Source: Leptodactylus fallax (Eukaryota > Chordata > Amphibia > Anura > Leptodactylidae). From it: a DNA stretch of 64,000 bases. Positions 11,353 through 22,215 of the stretch are shown here, piece by piece; within the stretch, counting starts at the first letter, position 1; every line of letters starts with the position of its first letter. Where the stretch lies: the NCBI GenBank assembly GCA_947044405.1, contig CAMRHE010000166.1, positions 930,001-994,000 on the forward strand, read 5' to 3'. The notes under the pieces were generated by a model. It saw nothing but the letters and a program-made list of their open reading frames with translations. It did not search any database and was not told the origin of the DNA. The translations under genes were made by a program, and so were the position numbers.

Positions 11353-13040
11353 GTGTTAACTCGCAGCCTCCCTACAATGCAGCAGACTACATTGGAATGC
11401 TCCATCCGAGAGTACATTCACAAGGGAGCCCTGGTGGAAGTCCCTTCTCTAGAAGAAGGATCCAGTGTCTATTCTCCCATCTTCCTGATGCCAAGACCGG
11501 CAGACAAGTGGAGAATGATCATAGACTTAAGGTACCTCAACCGCTTCATCAAAAAGAAGCGCTTCCATAGGAAAACCATAAAGTCTGTCACCACCTTTCT
11601 CCTCTAAGGCGATGTTTTTTGTGACTTTGGATATAAAAGACGCCTATTTGCATATTTCTATTTACCTCCACACAGAAGGTTTTTTTTCTAAGGATTGCCG
11701 TAGTAGTTTCCGGCCACAGGAAGCACTTTCAATTCACAGCACTACCCTTCGGGATCTCCTCTGCTTCCCACACCTTTACAAAGGTAGTGGCCCCCATAAC
11801 GGCCGCCCTCAGGCTTCAGGGGATATTCTTGGTGCCTTATCTAGACGACTGGTTGATAAAGGCCCAGTCAGAGTCTGTTCTGCTCCAGTACCTACAGACA
11901 GCCTTCAGAGTCTGTGATGGCTTATAAATTGGGAGAAGTCAAAAACGATCCCTTCAACTCGAAGGAAGTTCCTCCGAGAAAACTACTTCCTAGATTCAGT
12001 CCGCCTGCAAATCTCCTTGACACCAGCAAGGAAGGAGAAGCTGTTTGCGGCAGTCCGGCACCTCTTCAAAAAGCCGATAGCCTCCATCAGAACATTGATG
12101 AAGATCCTGGGCTTGATGTCTTCCTCAGTGGAGGCAGTCCCATGGGCCTTGTGGCACTTACGTCCCCTCCAGAAGGAGTTACTAGAGGCTTGGGATCGCT
12201 CCCTTCTTACATTCAGCAAGAAGATTCGACTCTCCCCCAGGACCCGTCTTTCCCTCAAGTGGTGGTTGCACCTGAAAGACGGAAGGTCCAAGGTCCAACC
12301 TTCTTGGACCCTGTTGACTACAGATTCATCCCTCTCGGGATGGGGAGCCCATTGGACGAAAACTCCATAAAGGGAGTCTGGAGCGCTCCTGAAAAAAGGA
12401 CCTCGTCCAACTGGAAGGAGCTCAGAGCCGTATATCGTGTCTTACTCTATTGCTTGCCTCTTCCCAGGGGAAGAGCAGTCAAAATCCAGTCAGACAACAT
12501 GACCACAGTGCTGTACGTGAACAGACAGGGAGGCACCAGATCACCAACCCTCCTTAGAGAGGCAGATCTGATATTTACATGGGCAGAGAAAAATCTAACC
12601 CATTTATCCGCAGTTCACATCAAGGGCTCCCTGAACATAGTAGCAGATCGGTTGAGTCGGGGTTATGCCGTATCAGGAGAATGGTCACTCAATCCAGAAG
12701 TCTTTCATCAGATTACCCTGAACAGGGGTCTTCCAGAAATAGACCTCATGGCAACCCGACTCAACGCCAAGGTGGAGAAGTTCTGTTCCCTTTACCAGGA
12801 GGACAATCCCTTGGCAGTGGATGCCCTGTCCATCCCTTGGAGGTCCAGGCTGGCATACATCTTCCCTCCAATTCCAATAATACCAAAGGTATTAATGAAA
12901 GTCAGACAGGACCAAGTCTCTGTGATAGCCATCATTCCATTCTGGCCAAAAAGAGCTTGGTTTTTCCCAACTCATGGAGATGAGTCGAGGGATATATTGG
13001 AGGCTTCCCCCCATCCAGAACCTGGTCTCCCAAGGATCTC
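11353..13040 (+). pseudogene. DIRS reverse transcriptase, RNase H and methyltransferase-like polyprotein, frameshifted
   Basis: In order: an RT start with KWRMIIDLRYLNRF (about 11511-11552) and VTLDIKDAYLHI (about 11620-11656); the catalytic box PYLDDWLIKA (about 11837-11866) in another frame; then RNase H with TTDSSLSGWGAHW (about 12319-12357), WKELRAVY, KIQSDNMT and the closing NIVADRLSR (about 12628-12654). After it comes a stretch with LPEIDLMATRLNAKVEKF (from about 12733) that matches the position of the adenine-methyltransferase-like domain typical of DIRS elements. At least three frame changes occur (near 11610, 11700-11830 and 11910-12000). The long frame 11914-13635 is genuine RNase H and recombinase sequence only downstream of about 12370. 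RT would copy the element's RNA; this copy cannot. Confidence 0.8.
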
Positions 13041-13079
13041 TGAAGTGCCAGGATCTCTGGAGATTCAACCTGACAGCCT

Positions 13080-14075
13080 GGAAGTTGAGCAGTCCATACA
13101 GCAGGATAGAGGACTGTCAGAGGCTGTCCTGAAGACCCTTTATTCTGCAAGAGCAGAATCTACCAATAAGAACTACCAGAGGACAGCCAAGATTTTCATG
13201 GAGTGGTGCTCCAAGAAGGGTATTAATAATCTAGAACCTTCAACGGCTGATATTTTAAATTTTCTTCAGGACAGTTTGGATAAGGGCCTTGCCCCTGCCA
13301 CTTTGAAAGTGCAGATTGCGGCCCTCTCCGCTCATTTGAACAGACGTCTGTCTCAGGATCCTCTGGTTGCAAGGTTCCTTAAAGGGGCAATGAGGCTAAA
13401 GCCCTCAGTATCATCCCCAGTGGGACCTTGCGGTAGTCATTACAGGCCTGTGCGGTCCTCCATTTGGACCCTTGGAGACTACGGAGATAAAATATTTAGC
13501 CTACAAAACCACTTTTTTGTTGGCTATTATATCTGCCAAAGAGTAGGGGTGCTCCAGGCCCTCTCTTCTAGAGAACCGTACATTTTGTTTTTTGCAGATA
13601 GGGTGCACCTTAGGTTTACCTGGGTTTACCCCTAAGGTCCCCTCATACTATAATAGCAATCAGCTAATTTCGTTACCTGTGTTTTTCCCCTCTCCAACCT
13701 CTGAGGAGGAAGAAAAGCTCAACACCTTAGATGTGGTAAGGTGTCTGTGGATTTACCTATTCCACACTCAACTGCTTAAGAAGGCCGAAAGCCTACTAAT
13801 TGATATGCAGGGTAAAAACAGAGGCCTCAAGGCTTCCAAGCCTACTCTATCCACATGGATTAAGGAGACAATTAAGTCTTCCTTTCTTATTCAGGAGTTA
13901 TTCCCTCCAGTTTTTCTACGGCCACTCAACCTGGGTTGTCGACTTCTTTGGCTGAGTATCAGTCCTTACCATTGGACCAGATTTGTGCGGCTGCATCATA
14001 GTCACCTCAGTTGACCTTTTGTTAAACATTATCATTGGACATCCGCAGTTTCCAGACAACTGCCTTTGGTCAGTC
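13080..14075 (+). pseudogene. DIRS tyrosine recombinase, broken
   Basis: The N-terminal SAM-like core-binding part is open (residues around SARAESTNKNYQRTAKIF, about 13147-13200, through RFLKGAMRLKP). A frameshift follows at about 13420. The catalytic part continues in other frames with AKRVGVLQALSSREP (about 13535-13580, first catalytic Arg) and the C-terminal LAEYQSLPLDQICAAAS (about 13950-14003). The expected H-x-x-R and nucleophilic Tyr blocks are degraded. The recombinase would insert the circular DNA copy. Confidence 0.75.
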
Positions 14076-14130
14076 AGTTCTTGACGTTGTAAGGCGAGGA
14101 AACCCTCCCTAGGGGAATTACTTGCTATCT

Positions 14131-14214
14131 CCCCATATTGTGCTGCTGTCGGACGTAAGGGGAATCGTTGATTGTAATGTCAATCTGTATTCCCTTAGTC
14201 CAGACAGCAGCACA
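14131..14214 (+). repeat. DIRS internal complementary region (ICR)
   Basis: Its reverse complement reads straight from the right terminus (ctggactaagggaatacag ... caacgatt) into the left terminus (ccccttacgtccgacagc). This is the circle-junction template that DIRS elements use to regenerate both ends. Confidence 0.9.
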
Positions 14215-14262
14215 AGGCTTCCCTCCCTAGAAGCTTGTTTCCTTTTACTTTATAATTTACAC

Positions 14263-14428
14263 AGTGGAGGGAGGTCTCTTGTGCCCTCTTATAGGGCTAG
14301 TAGGAGGCACCTTTTTGGTGCTAATTAAAGGTTCCACCTGTCCTAAACAACACACAGGGGCAGAGATACCCCATATTGTGCTGCTGTCTGGACTAAGGGA
14401 ATACAGATTGACATTACAATCAACGATT
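14263..14428 (+). repeat. DIRS right inverted terminal repeat and terminal extension
   Basis: 14263-14397 is the inverse of 9152-9293. The last about 35 bp (cagattgacattacaatcaa then cgatt) exist only here and in the ICR, as in other DIRS elements. Confidence 0.9.
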
Positions 14429-14530
14429 TTGCTGGAATTGGTTTCAGCTGCCATGTCACATTTGCAGAGCCCCTGAGATACGAGCACAGTGGAAACCCCC
14501 ATCAAATGAGAGCGGTGTAGCAAGCATTTT
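14429..14530. repeat. Right half of dispersed repeat unit, copy 2
   Basis: Resumes with ttgctggaattggtttcag, parallel to 8766-8785 of copy 1, and continues with cagtggaaacccc. Confidence 0.6.
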
Positions 14531-14939
14531 TAGCCCCCAAATGTTGCATTATTTTAATTTCCAGAAATGAATATTCAGCTGCAATTTTCCAGAGATACGC
14601 CATTTCAGGGCCTAATATGTTGTGCCCAGCTTGTGTCAGCAGAGGCACACACTGCAAAAACTGTTAAGCGGTTATCCAGTTACAACAGCTTTTGTAGTGT
14701 TCGTCTCTGACACAAGCTGGCCGCAACATATTGCGCACTGAAATGACATTTTTCTGGAAAAATTGCAATGTTCACTTTGTGCAACTGATGGTGCATTCAT
14801 TTCTGGAAAATAAATGAATGCAGCACATGGAGATAAAGATGCTCACTGTAACACTCGACAAATTCCAAAATACGATCACTTTACTGGCATTTTAGGAAGC
14901 CTGCAAAAGTGTCATGACATCCAAAAAGTGTCTAATTTT

Positions 14940-15230
14940 ATGCTCTAAAAACCAAATAGCTCTGCTCCCATTCTATGCCCGGCTGTGTGCCCAAACAGAA
15001 GTTTATACCCACATATGACGTTGTTGTACCCAGGATACCCCACTTAATGTCATAAGTGAGCATAAACTGCTGTTTGGCCACAAAGCAGGGCACAGAAGTG
15101 AAGAAGCGCTGTTTGGCTTTCAGAGTGGAGATTTACGTGGTCTGGGTTTTGGACACCATGTCTTGTTTCCAGAGCTGCTAAGGTGGCAGTAAAGTGGAAT
15201 CCCACAAAAAGAGACCCAATTTAGGGGTGT
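14940..15230. repeat. Dispersed repeat unit, copy 3
   Basis: Shares cacaaagcagggcacagaag, then tgaagaagcgctgtttggct, then ttggacaccatgtc with copies 1 and 2. It is more diverged and not interrupted. Confidence 0.55.
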
Positions 15231-16802
15231 CAGATCTAGTGTTGTTTCTCTCTTGTAAACTCTAACCATAGGTTGCACATAGAGTGTTATACAATAAAAA
15301 AGTGAAAGAAACAAATAGGGAGTAGAGTTAAAGACCTGGAAACTCTGGAAGTATGCTGGACTACAACTCTGCTTCCACAAACATATTTTCGAAAATGTAA
15401 GAACACTATCGGAGGAATTTATTAATACTGGCGCTTTATCTTGCATTTGTTGCAGAACATAGTCCAACCCTACTGGAAGGAAGTGGAGGGGCAGGAGCAA
15501 TTATGTGCACTACACGCAGTTCTTCTTTCTCCCCTGCTGCTGTAATGTGGTCTGGTAAATATTAACATAGGGGCTTATTTTTAGAAGGGAGGGGGCTTTA
15601 ATGTACATATGCTATGTGTGATGGAAGAGGATGTAATATACATATAACATTTGTGGGGGAGAGGTACCTCCTATGTGTTTGGAGAAAACTGACATGCTCT
15701 TTCTTTGTCTGTTTTCAAGGACACGCGGACCCAATAAAAATGAAAGGTTTTAAACCTGTGCCTGTCATTATCAATTATCTTCCGATCCTGGACAACCCCT
15801 TTAAGACTGTTGTTTCATATGCCAGTCCTAATAAAATGATTAATACGCTTAAAGAGCACCTAATTTATCAAGAGGCTCTGGCTTTTTAATAAATCCAGCG
15901 CACCCGTTTGCCAGTCTGGAAATAGACCAGTCAGGAACTGGTTTGGCTTTTTTGTATAACTTACAGCAGAAAACTGGCGTGCGTTATAATAAATATGTCA
16001 GGCATCCCCGCCCTGCTCGGCCCACTTTCGTGGAAAGTGACAAGCAAGTCATAGATTGGGGGAAGAAAGGGCCTAAACATGCACCACCTTATCACCCATC
16101 TACACCAGAAAACTGGAGTAGAGGGGTTGCTAAATTACCCCCATTATGTTTAAGATACTGGTTAAAAAATAATAATATGGGATGATGATGCAATTCTTAC
16201 CCACATGTGACCCATGGGGCATATCAGGAGAACTCACAGTTTCTAATAAAAAGTGGAAGCTTATTGAAGTCTTCATGAAAAGTAGATACAGGAAAAATAT
16301 ACAAAATAATAGATGTAGCAGTCAGATGGTCAGTGTTCCATGGTTGAGGTTATGTTTAGAGATCAGGGACTCTACTCACGCCTCTTTATATGCACTTGTG
16401 CATTGCCTTCTGTATATGCATAAGTGCATTGCCCAACAACCCCCCCCATACGTCTGCCAATAATATATGCCAATAGTGTAGTCTTAGGAGCTTAGATACT
16501 CTTGTCATTATATATGGATAACTCCAATATAGCTTAGACCCATGACACTCCCTTGTGTACCAAGATCAAATGTATTGTCAGCAGTGTATAAAATTAACTT
16601 CTATTTGTCCCATCCACATGAATATTGTAACATGATATCTAACAAGTAATCGGCCCAGGGTCTCATAGTGAGATACACTGAATGTGTAACTAGTGGTCAG
16701 ACGACCTTAGGAATTATTTTGAATTGTTTAGCAGTGAACTGTGTTGTAACATCTCTTGCTGTGCGAAAATAATAAAACTGGTTGGAGCCAGATTGAAACT
16801 GA
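15231..16802. other. Intergenic stretch; one T2-type terminus, no gene recognised
   Basis: The block cctggacaacccctttaa (about 15789-15806) matches the right end of TTAA/T2-type elements such as 44189-45081, but the matching left end was not found. ORFs of 80-126 aa on both strands have no recognisable domains. Low-complexity and diverged repeat DNA makes up the rest. Confidence 0.45.
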
Positions 16803-17142
16803 CTCTACTTTGTTGGAGAAAATATCACTGGTACCGCACGCACACTTCTGGTTAGTGGTGGTGGTGCTAGACAAAAGAGTTCTACACATATTCAAGAGCA
16901 TAAATATTGCTGCACACACCAAATTTTGCTTCTGAAGAATACATTTTCTTTAATTACACATATATCTGTAACAGAAAAAATGTTGCACAAATATGTTTAA
17001 AAAAAACGCCATGTAAATTAGTAGATGAAAAAAGTGGAATTGTAGATCACAAAATTGCAACTTTTTGGTCAACAGACCTTCATCCAGCCAGATCCATAAC
17101 CACTATGCCATTAAACCTCCTACATAGTGGTTATGGATCTAG

Positions 17143-17168
17143 CCGGACGAAGCTCTGTTGAGCGAAAC
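17143..17168 (+). ncRNA. Degraded hammerhead-ribozyme-like core
   Basis: Reads CCGGACGA, then stem GCTC-TGTT-GAGC, then GAAAC. The hammerhead core is CUGANGA - stem II - GAAA. The stem and GAAA are intact, but the first core box carries an extra or substituted base. The opposite arm (17067-17084, minus strand) has CTGGATGA with stem GGTC-TGTT-GACC and AAAA instead of GAAA. Probably no longer catalytic. Confidence 0.4.
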
Positions 17169-17268
17169 GTTGCAATTTTGTGATCTGCAATTCCACTTTT
17201 TTCATCTACTACTTTACATGGCGTTTTTCTAAACATATTTGTGCAACATTTTTTCTTTTACAGATATA

Positions 17269-18866
17269 CGTGGGGAAAAAAAGTATTTAGTCAGCCACCA
17301 ATTGTGTAAGTTCTCCCACTTACAAAGATGAAAGGCCTGTAATTGACATCATAGGTAGACCTCAACTATGAGAGACAAAATGAGAAAACAAATCCAGAAA
17401 AACACATTGTCTGATTTTTTAAGAATTTATTTGCAAAGTATGGTGGAAAATAAGTATTTGGTCAATAACAAAAGTTCATCTCAATACTTTGTTATATATC
17501 CTTTGTTGGCAATGACAAAGGTCAAACATTTTCTGTAAGTCTTCATAAGGTTGGCGCACACTGTTGCTGGTATGTTGGCCTATTCCTCCATGCAGATCTC
17601 CTCTAGAGCAGTGATGTTTTGGGGCTGTCGCTGGGCAACACGGACGTTCAACTCCCTCCAAAGTTTTTTTATGGGGTTGAGATATGGAGACTGGCTAGGC
17701 CACTCCAGGACCTTGAAATGCTTCTTACGAAGCCACTCCTTCATTGCCCTGGCGGTGTGCTTGGGATCATTGTCATGCTGAAAGACCCAGCCACGTTTCA
17801 TCTTCAATGCCCTTGCTGATGGAAGGAGGTTTGCACTCAAAATCTCACGATACATGGCCCCATTAATTCTTTTATGTACACGGATCAGTCCTCCTGGTCC
17901 CTTTGCAGAGAAACAGCCCCAAAGCTTGATGTTGCCACCCCCATGCTTCACAATAGGTATGGTGTTCTTTGGATGAAACTCAGCATTCACTCTCCTCCAA
18001 ACACGATGAGTTGTGTTTCTACCAAACAGTTGTACTTTGGTTTTATCTGACGATGTGACATTCTCCCAATACTCTTCTGGAACATCCAAATGCTCTCTAG
18101 CAAACTTCAGACGGGCCCGGATATGTACTGGCTTAAGCAGGGGGACACGTCTGGCACTGCAGGATCTGAGACCCTGGCGGCGTAGTGTGTTACTGACAGT
18201 AGCCTTTGTTACATTAGTCCCAGCTTTCTGCAGGTCATTCACTAGGTCCCCCTGTGGGGTTCTGGGATTTTTGCTCACCGTTCTTGTGATCATTTTGACC
18301 CCACGGGGTGAGATCTTGCGTGGAGCCCCTGATCGAGGGAGATTATCAGTGGTCTTGTATGTCTTCCATTTTCTAATTGTTGCTCCCACAGTTGATTTCT
18401 TCACACCAAGCTGCTTGCCTATTGCAGAATCAGTCTTCCCAGCCTGGTGCAGGTCTACAATTTTGTTTCTGGTGTCCTTCCACAGCTCTTTGGTCTTCAC
18501 CATAGTGGAGTTTGGAGTGTGACTGTTTGAGGTTGTGGACAGGTGTCTTTTATACTGATAATGTCAAACAGGTGCCATTACTACAGGTAATGAATGGAGG
18601 ACAGAGGAGCCTCTTAAAGAAGAAGTTACAGGTCTGTGAGAGCCAGAAATCTTGCTTGTTTGTAGGTGACCAAATGCTTATTTTCCACCCTAATTTGCAA
18701 ATAAATTCTTAAAAAATCAGACAATGTGATTATCTAGATATGTTTTCTCATTTTGTTTCTCATAGTTGAGGTCTACCTATGATGTCAATTACAGGCCTCT
18801 CTCATCTTTTTAAGTGGGAGAACTTGCACAATTGGTGACTGACTAAATACTTTTTTTTCCCCACTG
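17269..18866 (-). mobile_element. Tc1 element, 1598 bp, TA target duplicated
   Basis: Termini: CGTGGGGAAAAAAAGTATTT at the left and the reverse complement ending CCCCACTG at the right, between TA at 17267-17268 and TA at 18867-18868. It interrupts the right arm of the palindromic element, whose uninterrupted sequence is seen at 16960-16970 (reverse strand). The transposase gene runs on the minus strand. Confidence 0.9.
17481..18503 (-). pseudogene. Tc1/mariner transposase, inactivated
   Basis: Full-length frame of 340 codons, the family's usual size, starting [14 protein letters not shown]. The N-terminal half has the paired-type helix-turn-helix (about residues 10-110). The catalytic part shows [10 protein letters not shown] (first Asp retained), [11 protein letters not shown] (second Asp retained) and [11 protein letters not shown], where the third acid (normally Glu of the DD34E triad) is Lys. 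A TAG replaces the Trp codon after ICMEE (about 17577), cutting 32 residues from the C-terminus; translation past it gives the normal ending with ANKGYITKY. It would excise and insert the element at TA, but both the stop and the Glu-to-Lys change predict no activity. Confidence 0.9.
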
Positions 18867-18946
18867 TATGTGTAATTAAAGAAAATTTATTCTTCACAAG
18901 CAAAATTTGGTGTGTGCAGCAATATTTATGCTCTACTTTGTTGGAG

Positions 18947-19189
18947 TGACATTTTCTCATGTGCCAACCATCTTGATGCAAAGGATGGTAAATCCATGAG
19001 CTAACTGTTCCCCAAGTTCCCACAATAGTTATTGCAACAGCAACACTGAGCTTGGAGTCCAGGCTGCTAAGCTCATACATACTTTCAACTGTCCTAAGTT
19101 TGCTGGGATTGTCTGTATTTTCTAATGACAGTTCTGGCAAATATTTGTCCTGGGCACTGTTGTGGAAATGCTGGGGATGGTAGAGTGGT
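18947..19189. other. Short intergenic stretch, nothing recognised
   Basis: No repeats or coding motifs identified. Confidence 0.4.
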
Positions 19190-19510
19190 AGAGCTTACAA
19201 TCTATGAGGTAGAGGGGGGGTGACACAAGAGGTAGCAGGGGCGGTCAGACAATTTTGTAATAGAAGTCATTACACATATATAAAGCTGTATGAGCCGTCA
19301 CCAGTCGTGCCTTTTAACGTGCAGATGGTGCCTGAACATATAAAGTTAGTCTGATACAGCATCATATCCTGTGAGGCAATGTGGGAGCGTGAACAGAGGG
19401 TACATTTTAGGGATTCTAACTACGGAAGGGTTTGCATTAGGAGTTGTGATAGGCCTGTCTGAAAAGATATGTCTTTAGTTTGCATTTGAAGCTGTAGAAA
19501 TTGGAGGCAT
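19190..19510. repeat. Distal part of the dispersed repeat seen at 1202-1345
   Basis: Words such as agagcttacaatctatgagg and aggcctgtctgaaaagatat, then gcatttgaagctgtag, are ones I associate with the same dispersed amphibian repeat whose opposite end carries the ccaacatattcc core. Non-coding. Confidence 0.45.
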
Positions 19511-20064
19511 CGCTGTTTATTTATGATGTAGGCGCACCACCTTGTTAAATGTTGTGCACATGTGTAAGTTAGTTTAGGCTATGTGCAGTTTGCCTCTTCT
19601 TGTTCAAAAAGTTGAAACTGCCCCTTTTTAATGTTGTCTGACATGGTCTTATTTTACACAGCCCATGTGCTGAAGTACATTTGCGCCTTTATTTGCTCCT
19701 TTTTAAAAATTCATTAATACAGGGGGAAACGGTTCTCCATTTAGGCCATGCCTCCATTTTCTGACAAAAAGTGGCAAAGGCAGCATTGCATCTGGAAAAA
19801 AAGGTGCCAATGCATCATAAATAAAGCTTAGGGCTGAAAAAGACCACTAAAAGGCACAATTTACACCAAATAAAAGCACAAATAGCTTAATAAATGTGCC
19901 CCATTGTGTGCTGTTCAGCATGTATGGTCAAGCTGGGTTTTATAAGTGTCTATTTCTAGGGCCCTTAGCCCCTGCTTAAAATATGGCCCTTTATCTCTGG
20001 TAGTTTGGACCCTTGAGACAAGTAGAGGAAAGAGGAGCCCCCATAGAGTCATTGATCCTTATTA
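19511..20064. other. Intergenic stretch, nothing firmly recognised
   Basis: Contains short inverted words (aattcattaatac against gcttaataaatgtg) but no clear element boundaries and no coding support. Confidence 0.35.
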
Positions 20065-22177
20065 TATTGAAGGATTCACACACTGCATAATGGACTACAT
20101 TAATTTTTGTGTGGACAATACAGTACCCACAAAAGTGGTGAGGTGCTTTTCCAACAACAAACCATGGATTAACTCTGATATAAAAACACTACTTAAGGAG
20201 AAAATGATGGCATTCAGGACAAGAGATAAGGAGGGGCTGAGGGAAGAACAAAAGGAGCTGAGGCATCAAATCAGGCAGGGAAAAGCCAGTTATAAGGAAA
20301 AAATGGAAAAGCAAATGGAAAGGAAAGACATAAGGGGGGGTCTGGGAGGGGCTTAAGTCAATTTCGGATCATAAACAGTCTGTCTGCCAGATTGAGGCAG
20401 ATGTTAATTGGCTTAATGAACTAAACCTATTCTTCAACAGATTTGATCACACACCGGATCCTCCCACCTCAGCATGTCCTTCAGTTCCCCCCACCACAAT
20501 GACTTCACCCCATGCGGATACTTCCCAACAGACCAGTAAATCCAGAAATCCGTCTTTATCTCACCACAGTCTCCCCTTCACATGGGCCCAGGTGAGGAAG
20601 GAGATGAAAAAGATCAAGGCGAGGAAAGTCGCAGAGCCAGATGACATCAGTGCAAGGCTAATTAAGACTTGTGGGGACCAGCTGTGGGGTATAATTACAT
20701 TTATGTTTAATATGAGCCTGAGGCAGGAAATAGTCCCTGAATTATGGAAATCTTCTTGTGGTACCAGTTCCAAAGAAACCTCACCCTATGGACCTCAACG
20801 ACTACAAACCTGTAGCACTGACATCCCACTTGATGAAGATCTTAGAGAGATTGGTTCTCACACATCTCCGCCCTCTAGTGAGCCCCGCTATAGACCCTCT
20901 CCAGTTTGCTTATCGGCCAGGCATTGGGGTAGATGATGCCCTCATCCACCTTCTGCACAGGACTCTGTCTCACCTGGAGAAACCAGGGAACACGGTGAGA
21001 ATAATGTTCTTTGATTTCTCCAGTGCTTTTAACACCATACAGCCCGGGTTACTGAGAGACAAGTTGGGCCTTGCTGGAGTGGACAACCACCTCTCCAACT
21101 GGATCCTAGACTACCTCACAAATCGACCTCAATACGTGAGAGCCCAAGACTGTGTGTCAGATACTGTGATCTGTAATACGGGGGCACCTCAGGTTACGGT
21201 TCTCGCCCCTTTCCTCTTCACACTGTACACTGCAGATTTTAGGTGCTACTCATCTAGCTGCTACCTACAGAAGTATTCTGACGACTCTGCAATAGTAGGT
21301 CTCATCACAGACGATGATGACAGGGAGTACAGAGAACTGAACCGGGTTTTTGTGGACTGGTGCCAGCGAAACCACCTGAAGATTAACGCGGGGGAGACCA
21401 AGGAGATGGTGGTGGACTTCCGTAAATGCAGATGCCCTCCAAAACCAGTGAACATCCTGAGGACGGGCATCGAGATTGTGAACACCTATAAGTACCTGGG
21501 TCTGCTCCTTAATAATAAGCTGGACTGGGCCGATCAAATGGAGGTCCTGTACAGGAAGGGCCACAGCAAGCTCTACCTGCTTAGGAGGCTGAGAGCCTTT
21601 GGAATCCGGGGGGCACTTCTTAGGACTTTCTTCAACTCGGTAGTGGCATCAGCCATCTTCTTTGGAGTGGCCTGCTGGGGGAGCAGCAGTATATCAACCA
21701 GGGACAGAAATAAACTTGACAAGCTGATTAGAAGGGCCAGCTCTGTCCTGGGGAGCCCACTGGACCCAGTGCAGGTGGTGGGCGACAGAAGGATACTGTC
21801 CGTGGTGAGCTCCATGCGGGAGAATAACTCCCATCCCATGCATGAGACTGTGATAGCGCTGGGCAGTACTGTCAGTGACCGACTGCTCCACCCTAAGTGT
21901 GAGAAGGAGCGCTATTGGAAGTCTTTCCTCCCCACCATGGTTAGGCTGTACAACCAACACCGACCTAAGCGGAGATCAATACACACAGAGAACTGAAATA
22001 TCTTTCTGCCTGTTAAATCCCCCCCCCCTCCTCTGCTACTTCCTATCTGTCTGTCTACTATCAATGTAATGCCTCTCACCTTGGAACATTCCTGTACATG
22101 TTGTATTTGTATTTGTATCTGCTTATCTTTGCTGCTGTAACACACTGAATTTCCCCATTGTGGGACTATTAAAGGAC

Positions 22178-22213
<36 letters not shown>
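20065..22213 (+). mobile_element. L2-like non-LTR retrotransposon, 5'-truncated
   Basis: Collinear with the full-length copy at 52904-56226 from its position 54110 onward. It begins at gaaggattcacacactgcat and ends with the shared 3' end (gaatttccccattgtgggac...) and an (ATT)n tail at 22172-22213. The 5' truncation at the endonuclease/RT linker is typical of LINE insertion. Confidence 0.85.
20070..21996 (+). pseudogene. LINE RT polyprotein fragment, two frameshifts
   Basis: Three collinear frames: linker (20070-20345), RT N-terminal part (about 20350-20757), and RT core plus C-terminus (20758-21996). Compared with the intact copy, an extra G in a G-run at about 20334-20340 shifts the frame once, and a 2-base deletion at about 20760 (cttgtggtacc against cttgtgtggtacc) shifts it again. 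RT boxes seen: NDYKPVALTSHLMKILERL, FFDFSSAFNTIQP and KYSDDSAIVGLI with the catalytic Asp pair intact. The PQG box reads GAPQVTVLAP, a Gly-to-Val change in a conserved position. It is therefore dead as a reverse transcriptase. Confidence 0.85.

Positions 22214-22215
<2 letters not shown>

Larger units (their letters stand above)
9152..14428 (+). mobile_element. DIRS1-type tyrosine-recombinase retrotransposon, 5.3 kb
   Basis: The element has a left inverted terminal repeat (9152-9293), degraded gag, RT/RNase H, methyltransferase-like and tyrosine recombinase regions, an internal complementary region (14131-14214) and a right inverted terminal repeat (14263-14428). DIRS elements integrate a circular DNA with a recombinase, so there is no long target duplication. 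Here only GATT is shared by the left flank and the right end. The structural parts are nearly perfect while the genes carry many frameshifts. Confidence 0.9.
16819..18930. mobile_element. Palindromic, apparently Penelope-derived non-autonomous element with 16-bp TSD
   Basis: Flanked by an exact 16-bp direct repeat CTCTACTTTGTTGGAG (16803-16818 and 18931-18946). The body is two inverted arms: about 16896-17105, and 17121-17266 resuming at 18869-18930 after a Tc1 insertion. Each arm includes gcatggcgttttt-type, gttgcaattttgtgatct and aaattttgcttc/gaagcaaaattt words. Each arm also holds a hammerhead-ribozyme-like core near the centre (17067-17084 minus strand, 17143-17168 plus strand), a feature of Penelope-element terminal repeats. 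Without the Tc1 it is about 0.5 kb and codes for nothing. Confidence 0.65.

Noticed and set aside
15614..15889. 91-aa ORF (GHADPIKMKGFKPVPVIINYL), considered as an exon
   Set aside because: Part of it translates a T2-type terminus (cctggacaacccctttaa), so it is repeat-derived and not an exon.
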